DNA of 35,236 nt from Streptomyces hokutonensis (lineage in GTDB: Bacteria > Actinomycetota > Actinomycetes > Streptomycetales > Streptomycetaceae): positions 1-35,236 of the forward strand of contig NZ_BARG01000116.1 of assembly GCF_000376565.1 (NCBI RefSeq), written 5' to 3'. Of this stretch, positions 1 to 8,301 are shown piece by piece. Every line of letters begins with the position of its first letter. The first letter of the stretch is position 1. Made by a program: the position numbers and the translations under genes. Under the pieces are notes generated by a model. It saw only the letters and a program-made list of their open reading frames with translations. It ran no database searches and was not told the DNA's origin.

Positions 1-58
1 CGGTGACTGGCCAGAAACCTCGAGTGAGCATCCGGCGCGCGCAGGGAAGGAAACGCTC

Positions 59-559
59 ATGACCACCCCCACCTCGCGCACCGCATCCCACCTCGCGGCC
101 ACCCTCCTCACCGCCACAGTCGCCCTCTACATCGCCCTCGTAGCGTTCGGGAACATCACGGACTTCGGGACCAATCAGCAGTTCGTGCGGCATGTGTTGG
201 CCATGGACACGACGTTCAAGGACGACGATGTGATGTGGCGGGCGGTGACGAGCGAGGGGCTGCAGGACGCGGCGTACGTCGTGATCATTGTGTGGGAGAC
301 CGTTGCCGCGCTGGTGCTCGGCTACGGGACGTGGCTGTGGGTGCGGCGGGACGGCGAGCGGGCGCGGCTGTTCTCGACGTACGGGCTGGTGATGGTGATG
401 GTGTTGTTCGGGGCGGGGTTCATCGCGGTCGGCGGTGAGTGGTTCGCGATGTGGCAGTCGAAGGACTGGAACGGGCTGGAGGCGGCCACGCGGGTGTTCC
501 TGCTGAGCGGGGTCGTGCTGGTCGTCGTGCAGTTGACGGCGGACCGGTCCGCTACTTGA
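59..559 (+). CDS. DUF2165 family small integral membrane protein
   Basis: A 166-residue protein with four clear hydrophobic segments (about residues 12-32, 71-93, 108-126 and 143-160), so an inner-membrane protein. The stretch after helix 1 (NITDFGTNQQFVRHVLAMDT) is characteristic of the DUF2165 family of predicted small membrane proteins, whose function is unknown. The ATG is preceded by a purine-rich GGAAGGAAA at 46-54, a good ribosome site. The 3' end overlaps the convergent gene by 8 bp. The promoter is not in the window beyond 58 bases. Family assignment is fairly sure; no role can be assigned. Confidence 0.85.
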   Translation: MTTPTSRTASHLAATLLTATVALYIALVAFGNITDFGTNQQFVRHVLAMDTTFKDDDVMWRAVTSEGLQDAAYVVIIVWETVAALVLGYGTWLWVRRDGERARLFSTYGLVMVMVLFGAGFIAVGGEWFAMWQSKDWNGLEAATRVFLLSGVVLVVVQLTADRSAT

Positions 560-1109
560 CCACGATCACCTTGGTGCTGGTCGTGCCGAACGCCCACAGT
601 GCCGCGCCGTCCGCCTTGCCCATGCGTACGCCGCCCGTTTCCTTGCCCGCGGCCGGTGGCGGGGACGAGCCGTCGACGGCGTTGGAGAAGGCGATGTTGA
701 GGCCGGACTTGGTGGCGAAGTAGACGATGTTCTCGATCTGGACGCCGTCGGAGCCGGTCGTGGCGTCCTTGCGGACCGAGACCGTGTAGGTGCCGGGGTC
801 GGGGCTCACCGTGCCGGGCCAGACCGCGAACGTACGGCCGGCCTTGTCGCTCGCGTCGACGAGCCAGACCCGTTTCTGACCGACGGAGTAGACGATGCGC
901 CGCCCGGTGCCGGAGGAGGCGGGCACCGCGGCGGCCGTGACGTGCGGCTTGGGGGACTTGGACGCGTGCGCGGTCGCCGAGGCGCTGGGGCGGGCGGCGG
1001 ACGCCTTCGGGTGCGGCCCCTTGTCGGCCTGCACGGCCAGGACCGTGACCGCGGCGATCGCTCCCACCGTCAGACCGGTCACCCAGACCTTCGAGGCAGG
1101 CACGGGCAC
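552..1109 (-). CDS. Exported or membrane-anchored hypothetical protein
   Basis: A 185-residue protein beginning with a short N-terminus and one hydrophobic segment (about residues 8-26), followed by a Ser/Ala/Pro-rich linker to about residue 65 and a globular C-terminal part of about 120 residues. This suggests a signal peptide or membrane anchor with an extracytoplasmic domain. I do not recognise the domain. The annotated GTG at 1107-1109 has a GAGGAG only 4-5 bases upstream; an in-frame GTG two codons later (1101-1103) has better spacing and may be the true start. It lies downstream of fbiC on the same strand with an 87-base gap, so it could be co-transcribed, but nothing ties it to F420. 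Confidence 0.7.
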   Translation of the reverse strand: MPVPASKVWVTGLTVGAIAAVTVLAVQADKGPHPKASAARPSASATAHASKSPKPHVTAAAVPASSGTGRRIVYSVGQKRVWLVDASDKAGRTFAVWPGTVSPDPGTYTVSVRKDATTGSDGVQIENIVYFATKSGLNIAFSNAVDGSSPPPAAGKETGGVRMGKADGAALWAFGTTSTKVIVVK

Positions 1110-1196
1110 GCATCTCCTCAGCTACTCACAGCCCCCACATCCCGATCGAACAGGGGTCGGATCATCGTACCGGCCCCTGTCCGACCGCCCGGACCC

Positions 1197-3782
1197 TCAG
1201 TCCAGCACCGGCAGCAGTTCCGGCAGGTGCCCGTCCGAGGCGGACGCGGCCCGCTGCCGTTCCTTGGGCACCTCCCCGTACAGCGTGGTGCGCGGCCGCG
1301 CCGGCCGGCCCGCGAGTTCCGCCACGGCGACCAGGTCACGCACCGACTTGTAGGAGCCGTACGACGAACCCGCCATGCGCGAGATCGTCTCCTCCATCAG
1401 CGTGCCGCCGAGGTCGTTCGCGCCGGAGCGCAGCATCTCCGCCGCACCCTCCGAGCCCAGCTTCACCCAGCTCGTCTGGATGTTGGGGATCCAGGGGTGG
1501 AGGAGGAGACGAGCCATCGCCACCACCGCTCTGTTGTCCCGCATCGTCGGGCCCGGGCGCGCGATGCCCGCCAGGTACACCGGCGCGTTGGTGTGGATGA
1601 ACGGGAGCGTCACGAACTCCGTGAAGCCGCCCGTGCGTTGCTGGATTCCGGCGAGGGTCCGCAGGTGGCCGAGCCAGTGCCGGGGCTGGTCCACATGGCC
1701 GTACATCATCGTCGACGACGAACGGATGCCCAACTCGTGTGCCGTGGTGACGACTTCGATCCAGGTCGCCGTCGGCAGCTTGCCCTTCGTGAGGACCCAG
1801 CGGACCTCGTCGTCGAGGATCTCCGCCGCCGTACCGGGGATGGTGTCGAGGCCCGCCTCCTTCGCCGCCGTCAGCCACTCGCGGATCGAAAGGCCGGTGC
1901 GCGTCGCGCCGTTCACCACCTCCATGGGGGAGAACGCGTGGACGTGCATCCCGGGAACCCGCTCCTTCACCGCCTTCGCGATGTCGAAGTACGCCGTGCC
2001 GGGCAGGTCGGGGTGGATACCGCCCTGCATGCAGACCTCAACGGCCCCTACTTCCCAGGCCTGTTGGGCGCGGTCCGCCACCTGGTCCAGCGACAGGGTG
2101 TACGCGTCCGCGTCCGTGCGGCGCTGTGCGAAGGCGCAGAAGCGGCAGCCCGTGTAGCAGACGTTCGTGAAGTTGATGTTCCGCGTGACGATGTACGTCA
2201 CCTCGTCGCCGACCACCGACTTCCGCACGTCGTCCGCGATCCGGGTCAGCGCGTCCAGCGCCGGGCCGTCCGCGTGCAGCAGGGCGAGGGCCTCCGCGTC
2301 GGTGAGCTTCGTGGGGTCGTCGGCCGCCGTCGCCAGTGCCTGCCGTACGTCCGTGTCGATGCGCTCGGGCACCATGCCGGGTGCCGCCGCCTCGCGCAGG
2401 GCGGCCCAGTCGCCGTAGACCTCGTCGAAGTCGTCACGGCGGTCGGTCGTACGGCCCTCCGTGTCGATGGACGCGTGCAGATCCGTACGGCCGGAGGACA
2501 CGAACGCCTCCTCGGGCTCCTGCCAGGCGTGGCCCTCCACGACCGCGTCCTCACGGGCCAGGCCCGTCTCCGGGTCCGCCAAGGCCCGTACGTGCGGCAA
2601 CAGGCGTGGGTCCAGCCAGGGTTCGCCGCGGCCCACGAACTCGGGGTAGACGCAGAGGCGTTCGCGGAGTTCGAAGCCCGCCTCGGCCGACTGCTCGCGC
2701 AGCAACTCGATCTGGGGCCAGGGGCGTTCGGGGTTCACGTGGTCGATGGTGAGCGGGGACACCCCGCCCCAGTCGTCGATGCCCGCGCCGATCAGGCGCT
2801 TGTACTCGGAGTCCACGAGGTTCGGGGGAGCCTGGAGGCAGGCCGACGGGCCCATGATGTGGCGCGCCACCGCGACGGTCGCCACCAGCTCGTCCAGCTC
2901 CGCGTCCGGCATGCCGCGCATCGCCGTGTCCGGTTTGGCGCGGAAGTTCTGGATGATGAGTTCCTGGATGCCGTGGTAGGACCGGGAGATCTTCCGCAGC
3001 GCGAACAGGGACTCCGCGCGCTCCTCGTACGTCTCGCCGATGCCGATCAGGATGCCGGACGTGAAGGGGACGGAGGAGCGGCCCGCGTCCTCCAACACCC
3101 GCAGGCGTACGGCGGGTTCCTTGTCCGGGGAGCCGTAGTGCGGGGCGCCGGGCTCGGACCACAGGCGGGTCGCGGTCGTCTCCAGCATCATGCCCATGGA
3201 GGGCGCCACCGGCTTCAGCCGCTGGAAGTCGGTCCAGCTCATGACGCCCGGGTTGAGGTGGGGCAGCAGGCCCGTCTCCTCCAGGATGCGGATGGAGATG
3301 GCGCGGACGTAGGCGATCGTGTCGTCGTAGCCGTGCGCGTCGAGCCATTCGCGCGCCTCCGGCCAGCGGTCCTCGGGCTTGTCGCCGAGGGTGATGAGGG
3401 CTTCCTTGCAGCCGAGGGCCGCGCCCTTGCGGGCGATGTCGAGGACCTCGTCCGGGGACATGAACATGCCGTGGCCGGCGCGGCGGAGCTTGCCGGGGAC
3501 GGTGACGAAGGTGCAGTAGTGGCACTTGTCGCGGCACAGGCGGGTGAGGGGGATGAAGACGCTCTTCGAGTACGTGATCACGCCGGGGCGGCCGGCGGTC
3601 TCGAGGCCCGCGTCGCGCACCCGGGCGGCGGACGCGGTGAGGTCGTCGAGGGCCTCGCCGCGGGCCTGGAGCAGCACGGCCGCTTCCGTGACGTCGAGGG
3701 CGACGCCGTCACGGGCGCGTTTGAGGGCGCGACGCATGGAGTTCTCGGTCGGGCCGGTTCCGGAGCTCGCGGGTGTCGTCAT
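1197..3782 (-). CDS. fbiC: Bifunctional FO synthase FbiC (CofG/CofH)
   Basis: An 861-residue radical-SAM enzyme that joins tyrosine and 5-amino-6-ribitylamino-uracil to make FO (7,8-didemethyl-8-hydroxy-5-deazariboflavin), the chromophore of coenzyme F420. Two radical-SAM halves are fused, as usual in actinobacteria. The CofG half has the iron-sulphur motif C83-x3-C87-x2-C90 (RLCRDKCHYCTFV), and the CofH half has C542-x3-C546-x2-C549 (NVCYTGCRFCAFA). Length and both motifs match full-length FbiC. The start MTTPASSGTG is kept because family members begin similarly. There is no spaced ribosome site, and a possible -10 lies 6 bases before the ATG, so the message may be leaderless. Four putative F420 or flavin/F420 enzymes lie in the same window. 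Confidence 0.96.
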   Translation of the reverse strand: MTTPASSGTGPTENSMRRALKRARDGVALDVTEAAVLLQARGEALDDLTASAARVRDAGLETAGRPGVITYSKSVFIPLTRLCRDKCHYCTFVTVPGKLRRAGHGMFMSPDEVLDIARKGAALGCKEALITLGDKPEDRWPEAREWLDAHGYDDTIAYVRAISIRILEETGLLPHLNPGVMSWTDFQRLKPVAPSMGMMLETTATRLWSEPGAPHYGSPDKEPAVRLRVLEDAGRSSVPFTSGILIGIGETYEERAESLFALRKISRSYHGIQELIIQNFRAKPDTAMRGMPDAELDELVATVAVARHIMGPSACLQAPPNLVDSEYKRLIGAGIDDWGGVSPLTIDHVNPERPWPQIELLREQSAEAGFELRERLCVYPEFVGRGEPWLDPRLLPHVRALADPETGLAREDAVVEGHAWQEPEEAFVSSGRTDLHASIDTEGRTTDRRDDFDEVYGDWAALREAAAPGMVPERIDTDVRQALATAADDPTKLTDAEALALLHADGPALDALTRIADDVRKSVVGDEVTYIVTRNINFTNVCYTGCRFCAFAQRRTDADAYTLSLDQVADRAQQAWEVGAVEVCMQGGIHPDLPGTAYFDIAKAVKERVPGMHVHAFSPMEVVNGATRTGLSIREWLTAAKEAGLDTIPGTAAEILDDEVRWVLTKGKLPTATWIEVVTTAHELGIRSSSTMMYGHVDQPRHWLGHLRTLAGIQQRTGGFTEFVTLPFIHTNAPVYLAGIARPGPTMRDNRAVVAMARLLLHPWIPNIQTSWVKLGSEGAAEMLRSGANDLGGTLMEETISRMAGSSYGSYKSVRDLVAVAELAGRPARPRTTLYGEVPKERQRAASASDGHLPELLPVLD

Positions 3783-3822
3783 CCTTCGAGCATACGATCG
3801 GTCTGATCAGGCCAAAGAGGGG
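3783..3822 (-). promoter_or_regulatory. Possible leaderless fbiC promoter
   Basis: On the minus strand a TATGCT hexamer (3789-3794) ends exactly 6 bases before the fbiC ATG (3780-3782), which would put the transcription start on the A of the start codon. A weak -35 (TTTGGC) lies about 16 bases further upstream. The only Shine-Dalgarno-like bases (GAAGG) touch the ATG and are too close to act. This is a reading by eye, not a mapped promoter. Confidence 0.35.
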
Positions 3823-4022
3823 CGCCCGATTCGTTCCGGCCGGGCAGGTCGTTACACGGTGTCACTGGCAGTGGGAGCACTCCGCCGTCCCCCGTTCCGG
3901 CTCCGGTTTCCCGACACCCGCCGATTCCCTTTCCTTGCCCGGGAGTTCACAGCCGACTATCAGAGTCGTACAGGTCACCTCTGCACCATCCCCGTCACTG
4001 ACGACACCCCGGGAGCAGCAGC

Positions 4023-5555
4023 ATGTGCGACGACGATCACGGAAACGGTCTCAACCGGCGCGCGCTGTTCGTGACGGGCGCCACCGCCGCGCTTACGTTG
4101 GGAAGCGTGAGCTTCGCGAGCGGCGCCGGGGCCGCGGCAGACGGCGACCAGGAGAGCCGAACGGTACGGGGCACCCTCCCGACCGGTTCGCCCGACTTCG
4201 TGTACGTCCCCGTCGAGGTCCCGGCGGGGGTCCGCGAGCTGAAGGTGGCGTACACCTACGACAGACCGTCCGTCCCGGCCGGCACCCAGGGCAACGCCCT
4301 CGACATCGGCGTCTTCGACCAGCACGGCACCGGTCTCGGCGGCCGGGGCTTCCGGGGCTGGTCGGGCGGGGCGCGCACGGAGTTCTTCGTCCGCGCCGAC
4401 GACGCGACGCCCGGCTACATCCCCGGCCCGGTGCACGCGGGCACCTGGCACATCGCGCTGGGCCCCTACACGGTGTCCCCGCAGGGGCTGTCGTACGAGC
4501 TCACGATCACGCTCACCTACGGCGAACCGGGCGCCGCCCCGCGGCCGGTGTACCCGCCGGAGCGGGCGAAGGGGCGGGGCCGGGCCTGGTACCGGGGCGA
4601 CTGCCATCTGCACTCCTGGTACTCGGACGGGCGCCGCACGCCCGCCGAGATCGCGGCGCTGGCGCGGGCGGCGGGCCTGGACTTCATCAACACGTCGGAG
4701 CACAACACGCACTCCTCGCACCCCCATTGGGCCTCGGAGGCGGGCGACGACCTGCTGATCATGCTCGGCGAGGAGGTCACGACCCGCAACGGTCACGTGG
4801 TCGCCCTCGGCACCGAGCCCGGCACGTTCGTCGACTGGCGCTACCGGGCCCGCGACAACCGCTTCGGCCGGTTCGCCCGCGAGATCCGCCGCGCCGGAGG
4901 GCTCGTGGTCCCGGCCCACCCGCACGCCACGTGCATCGGCTGCGCCTGGAAGTTCGGCTTCGGCGAGGCGGACGCGGTCGAGGTGTGGAACGGCCCCTAC
5001 ACGCCCGACGACGAGGTCGCCCTGGCCTCCTGGGACGCGACGCTCGTCGCCTCCGTCCGGGAGAACCGCGAGTGGCTCCCGGCGATGGGCAACAGCGACG
5101 CCCACCGCGACCCCGACGCGGTCGGCCTGCCCCAAACCGTCGTCCTGGCCGACGACTTGACGCGGGAGGCGATCCAGGACGGCATCCGCGCGGGGCGTTC
5201 CTATGTCGCCGAGTCGAAGAACGTCTCGCTCTCCTTCACCGCGACAGGGACGAAGGGCGAACACGCCGGAATCGGCGAGCGGTTGACGGTGCCCGCCGAA
5301 ACCCCGGTGACGGTACGGCTGGAGGTCACCGGCGCCCCACGCTGCACCGCCCGCCTCGTGACCGACCAGGGCGTACTCCTCACCGGCGATCCCCTGCCGG
5401 TCACGGGCACGGGCACCCTGGAATGGCGGACGACTCCGGCCTACGCGGCTTACGTACGGGCCGAGTTGAGGCACGAGACGGCGGCGGGGCCGCTGCCGGG
5501 GGCGCTGGCGGCGTTCACGAATCCGATCTTCCTGGGCGGCGACGCCGATCGGTGA
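4023..5555 (+). CDS. Tat-exported CehA/McbA-family PHP-domain metallohydrolase
   Basis: A 510-residue protein with a twin-arginine-type signal (LNRRALFVTG followed by an Ala-rich hydrophobic stretch ending near residue 40), so probably exported folded. Residues about 45-175 look like a beta-rich N-terminal domain. From about residue 195 there is a PHP-type metal site: GDCHLHSWYSDG, TSEHNT, GEEVTT, NGHVVAL, VPAHPH and GNSDAHR supply the usual His/Asp/Glu ligands. CehA/McbA relatives hydrolyse phosphoesters or carbamates; the substrate here is unknown. A short C-terminal beta domain follows. GGGAG at 4011-4015 fits the ATG. The 240-base region shared with divergent fbiC shows no clear operator. 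Confidence 0.88.
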   Translation: MCDDDHGNGLNRRALFVTGATAALTLGSVSFASGAGAAADGDQESRTVRGTLPTGSPDFVYVPVEVPAGVRELKVAYTYDRPSVPAGTQGNALDIGVFDQHGTGLGGRGFRGWSGGARTEFFVRADDATPGYIPGPVHAGTWHIALGPYTVSPQGLSYELTITLTYGEPGAAPRPVYPPERAKGRGRAWYRGDCHLHSWYSDGRRTPAEIAALARAAGLDFINTSEHNTHSSHPHWASEAGDDLLIMLGEEVTTRNGHVVALGTEPGTFVDWRYRARDNRFGRFAREIRRAGGLVVPAHPHATCIGCAWKFGFGEADAVEVWNGPYTPDDEVALASWDATLVASVRENREWLPAMGNSDAHRDPDAVGLPQTVVLADDLTREAIQDGIRAGRSYVAESKNVSLSFTATGTKGEHAGIGERLTVPAETPVTVRLEVTGAPRCTARLVTDQGVLLTGDPLPVTGTGTLEWRTTPAYAAYVRAELRHETAAGPLPGALAAFTNPIFLGGDADR

Positions 5556-5556
5556 A

Positions 5557-6396
5557 TCAGCCCGTTCCGTCGGTCAGGTCGACGACGACGGCCGCGTGAT
5601 CCGTCGGCCACACCCCGTCGACCGGCCCGTCCCCCGCCCGCCGTACGCCCCGTACATGCCCGGGCCCGCCCTTCCCCGTCGGCACCACGAAGACGTAGTC
5701 GATGCGGACGCCGGGTCCGAACGTGCCCGCCACGTAAGGGTTCGCGAGGTCCCAGGTGGCGGAGGGAGCGCCCGGCTCGGCGAAGTCCCAGGCGTCGACG
5801 AGGACTTGGCCGGGTACGGGCGGTGCCGTCCTGTAGCCGCCGAAGAGGCGGATCTCGTCGGAGTCCGGCCAGGCGTTGAAGTCGCCGGTGACGACGGGCG
5901 GGAAGGGGCCGTCGCCGGTGTGTGCGGCGACGAACTCGGCGAGTGCGGTGACCTGTCGGCACCGTACGGCCGAGGCGTCGGTGGCGGAGGAGAGGTGGGC
6001 GGTGAAGAAGGGCACGCGGTGGCCCGGCGCGTCGAGCGCCGCGTACAGCGCGAGCCGGCCGCCGTCCCCGTCGCCCGGCGGCAGCGGCAGTACGGCCCGC
6101 TCGGCGATCGGCCAGCGGCTGAGGATCGCGTTGCCGATGCCGACGGTGGGGTCGCCGAGCCGGCGCTGCCAGAACCCGGGGTCGTGAGAGGCTCCCCAGG
6201 TCCAGTGCATACCGAGCTCATCGGCGAGCCACGCGGCGAGATTCGTCCCCTCGGCGTCCCACACCTCCTGCAACCCGACGACATCGGGCCGCAGTTCACG
6301 CAACACGGCGAGAATCGCCTTCTGCCGGGCCTCCCAGGGCCCGTACCGCCACCACAGATTCCATGTCACCACGCGCACGGCACCATTGAAGGACAC
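5557..6396 (-). CDS. Endonuclease/exonuclease/phosphatase family protein
   Basis: A 279-residue protein carrying the EEP-fold signature: VVTWNLWW at the N-terminus, GLQEVW (metal-binding Glu), the central TGDFNAWPDSDE, IDYVFVV and the C-terminal PTDHAAVVVDL (catalytic Asp-His). Such enzymes hydrolyse phosphodiester or phosphomonoester bonds in nucleic acids, lipids or sugars; the substrate cannot be read from the sequence. The open frame extends upstream to 6708 but that part is antisense to the reductase gene, so I place the start at GTG 6394-6396 just before the conserved first strand. No signal peptide is seen. It ends 1 base from the convergent PHP gene and is divergent from the reductase with only 33 bases between start codons. 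Confidence 0.85.
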   Translation of the reverse strand: MSFNGAVRVVTWNLWWRYGPWEARQKAILAVLRELRPDVVGLQEVWDAEGTNLAAWLADELGMHWTWGASHDPGFWQRRLGDPTVGIGNAILSRWPIAERAVLPLPPGDGDGGRLALYAALDAPGHRVPFFTAHLSSATDASAVRCRQVTALAEFVAAHTGDGPFPPVVTGDFNAWPDSDEIRLFGGYRTAPPVPGQVLVDAWDFAEPGAPSATWDLANPYVAGTFGPGVRIDYVFVVPTGKGGPGHVRGVRRAGDGPVDGVWPTDHAAVVVDLTDGTG

Positions 6397-6429
6397 GTCC
6401 CGGCCGATCACCAGGAGATCCGAGAACCG

Positions 6430-6825
6430 ATGCCCCCGACCACCCCCGAGTCCAAGTACCGCACCGTCAGCCGAATCCAGCGCGTCCTGAACTCGGTCAC
6501 CCGCCGTCTCCCCACCCAGACCGTCCTGGAGACCACCGGCCGCGTCTCCGGGCAGCCGCGCCGCACCCCGCTCGGCGGACGCCGTGTCGGCGACACCTTC
6601 TGGCTGGTGTCGGAGTTCGGCGAACTCTCCCACTACGTCCGCAACATCAAGGCGAACCCGGAGGTCCGGGTGAGGATCATGGGCCGCTGGCACACCGGCA
6701 CGGCCCACCTCCTCCCCGACGACGACCCCCGCGCCCGCCTGCGCACCCTGCCCCGCTTCAACAGCGCGGCGGTGAAGGCGATGGGGTCGAGCCTGCTGAC
6801 GGTGCGGGTGGATCTGCGGGACTGA
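6430..6825 (+). CDS. Ddn-like deazaflavin (F420)-dependent nitroreductase family protein
   Basis: A 131-residue protein of the nitroreductase / F420H2-dependent Ddn family, with the typical GRVSGQPRRTPLGGRRVGDTFW strand pair, ELSHYVRNIKANPEV (cofactor and active-site region) and a short C-terminal beta segment. Members use F420 or FMN to reduce quinones, nitro groups or activated double bonds; the natural substrate is unknown. The ATG at 6430 is preceded by AGGAG at 6413-6417, spacing somewhat long. The longer upstream frame is antisense to the EEP gene and is rejected. It lies 2.6 kb from fbiC, which makes its cofactor, and its 3' end is 12 bases from the convergent aldehyde dehydrogenase gene. 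Confidence 0.85.
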   Translation: MPPTTPESKYRTVSRIQRVLNSVTRRLPTQTVLETTGRVSGQPRRTPLGGRRVGDTFWLVSEFGELSHYVRNIKANPEVRVRIMGRWHTGTAHLLPDDDPRARLRTLPRFNSAAVKAMGSSLLTVRVDLRD

Positions 6826-6837
6826 GAGTCCGACCCC

Positions 6838-8301
6838 TCACCCCTGCCAGACGATCGCCTGCACCTCGCTGTACGCGTGCAGCGCGTACGACCCGACGTC
6901 CCGGCCGACCCCGCTCTTCTTGAAGCCGCCGAACGGGGCCTCCATGTTGCGGCCGACCGTGTTGACGCCCACGCCACCGGCCCGCAGCAGGCGTGCCACG
7001 CGGAAGGCGCGGGCGACGTCGCCGGACCAGACGTAGTCGATGAGGCCGTAGTCGCTGTCGTTGGCGAGGGCGATCCCTTCCTCCTCGTCGTCGAAGGGGA
7101 CGACCACGACGACCGGGCCGAAGATCTCCTCGCGGACGACGCGCATCTCGGCGGTGCAGTCGGCCAGCACGGTCGGGGCCACCAGGAACCCCGGCCCGTC
7201 CGAGGGCCGTTCGCCGCCCGTGACGACCACCGCGCCTTCCTTGCGGCCGAGTTCGACGTACGACTCGACGCGCTCCCGGTGCGCAGCCGAGATCACCGGC
7301 CCGACCACCGTGTCCGGCGAGCGCGGGTCCCCGACCTTCAACCGGCCCGCGTAGGCGGCCAGTTGCTCGACAATCCTGTCGTACACGCCCCGTTGGGCCA
7401 GCACCCGCGTCGGCGCCGTGCAGATCTGCCCGCTGTAGAAGGAGAAGGTCGTACCGATACCGGAGACGGCGGACGCGAGGTCGGCGTCGTCGAAGACGAC
7501 AGCCGCCCCTTTCCCGCCCAACTCCATCAACTGCCGCTTCATCCCCCGCCCGCAGACCTCGGCGATCCGCTGCCCGACCGCCGTGGACCCGGTGAAGCTG
7601 ACCATGTCGACGTCCGGCGACTCCACGGCCGCCTCCCCGACCTCCACCGCACGCCCGTTGACCACGTTCACGACCCCGCGCGGCACCCCGGCCGCCTCCA
7701 GGGCCTCGGCCATCCGGTAGACGGACAGCGGATCCTGCGGGGCCGGTTTCACGACGACCGTGTTGCCCATGGCGAGGGCGGGCGCGATCTTCCCGGCGGG
7801 ATTGGCCCAGGGGTTGTTGTACGACGTGATGCAGGTGACGACCCCGACCGGCTGCCGTACGGCGAGCGCCCCCATGACGGCCGCCCGCCCGAACGGCCCG
7901 GCCTCGTTGACCTGCGGCGCGATCGCCCACTCGGCCGGCTCCACGGTCGCGTACCGCCGGAACCGGGCGGCGGCCACGCCCACCTGCATGCCCCGCGCGG
8001 TCCCGGTCGTCGCGCCGGTCTCCGCCTGGGCGAGTTCGGCGTACGGCACCAGCGCGCCACGGACGAGGTCCGCCGCCCGCCCGAGGATCGCCGCGCGTTC
8101 CTCGGGCGGCGTACGCGACCACGGCCCGAAGGCCTCCCGGGCAGCCGCCGCGGCGGCGAACACCTGCTCCCGCGAGGCCTCCGGCGCCCACCCCACGGTC
8201 TCCTCGGTCGCGGGATCGACGACGGCGTAGTGCCCACCGTCCGGCTCGACCCACTCCCCGCCGACGAACAACCGCTGCCCATCGGCGACTTGAGTACTCA
8301 C
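6838..8301 (-). CDS. Aldehyde dehydrogenase (NAD(P)-dependent)
   Basis: A 487-residue member of the aldehyde dehydrogenase superfamily, oxidising an aldehyde to an acid. The general base E260 (LMELGGKG) and the nucleophile C294 (SGQICTAPTR) have the normal 34-residue spacing. The NAD-binding stretch (TCITSYNNPWANP, KPAPQDP, SFTGSTAVGQ) and the C-terminal EEIFGPVVVV, PFGGFKKSG motifs are present and the length is normal. The GTG start at 8299-8301 overlaps the stop of the upstream amidohydrolase in a GTGA, implying translational coupling; the long 5' extension of the frame lies inside that gene and is rejected. It is the last gene of the leftward catabolic block. Substrate unknown, possibly an aldehyde released by a retro-aldol or oxygenase step. 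Confidence 0.93.
   Translation of the reverse strand: MSTQVADGQRLFVGGEWVEPDGGHYAVVDPATEETVGWAPEASREQVFAAAAAAREAFGPWSRTPPEERAAILGRAADLVRGALVPYAELAQAETGATTGTARGMQVGVAAARFRRYATVEPAEWAIAPQVNEAGPFGRAAVMGALAVRQPVGVVTCITSYNNPWANPAGKIAPALAMGNTVVVKPAPQDPLSVYRMAEALEAAGVPRGVVNVVNGRAVEVGEAAVESPDVDMVSFTGSTAVGQRIAEVCGRGMKRQLMELGGKGAAVVFDDADLASAVSGIGTTFSFYSGQICTAPTRVLAQRGVYDRIVEQLAAYAGRLKVGDPRSPDTVVGPVISAAHRERVESYVELGRKEGAVVVTGGERPSDGPGFLVAPTVLADCTAEMRVVREEIFGPVVVVVPFDDEEEGIALANDSDYGLIDYVWSGDVARAFRVARLLRAGGVGVNTVGRNMEAPFGGFKKSGVGRDVGSYALHAYSEVQAIVWQG

Noticed and set aside
942..3806. A 954-codon open frame on the plus strand opposite fbiC
   Set aside because: Arg/Gly/Val-rich translation without motifs, exactly antisense to a well-recognised gene; a by-product of GC-rich codon usage.
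3975..5474. A 499-codon minus-strand frame opposite the PHP-domain gene
   Set aside because: Antisense shadow; the plus-strand gene has signal peptide, metal motifs and ribosome site.
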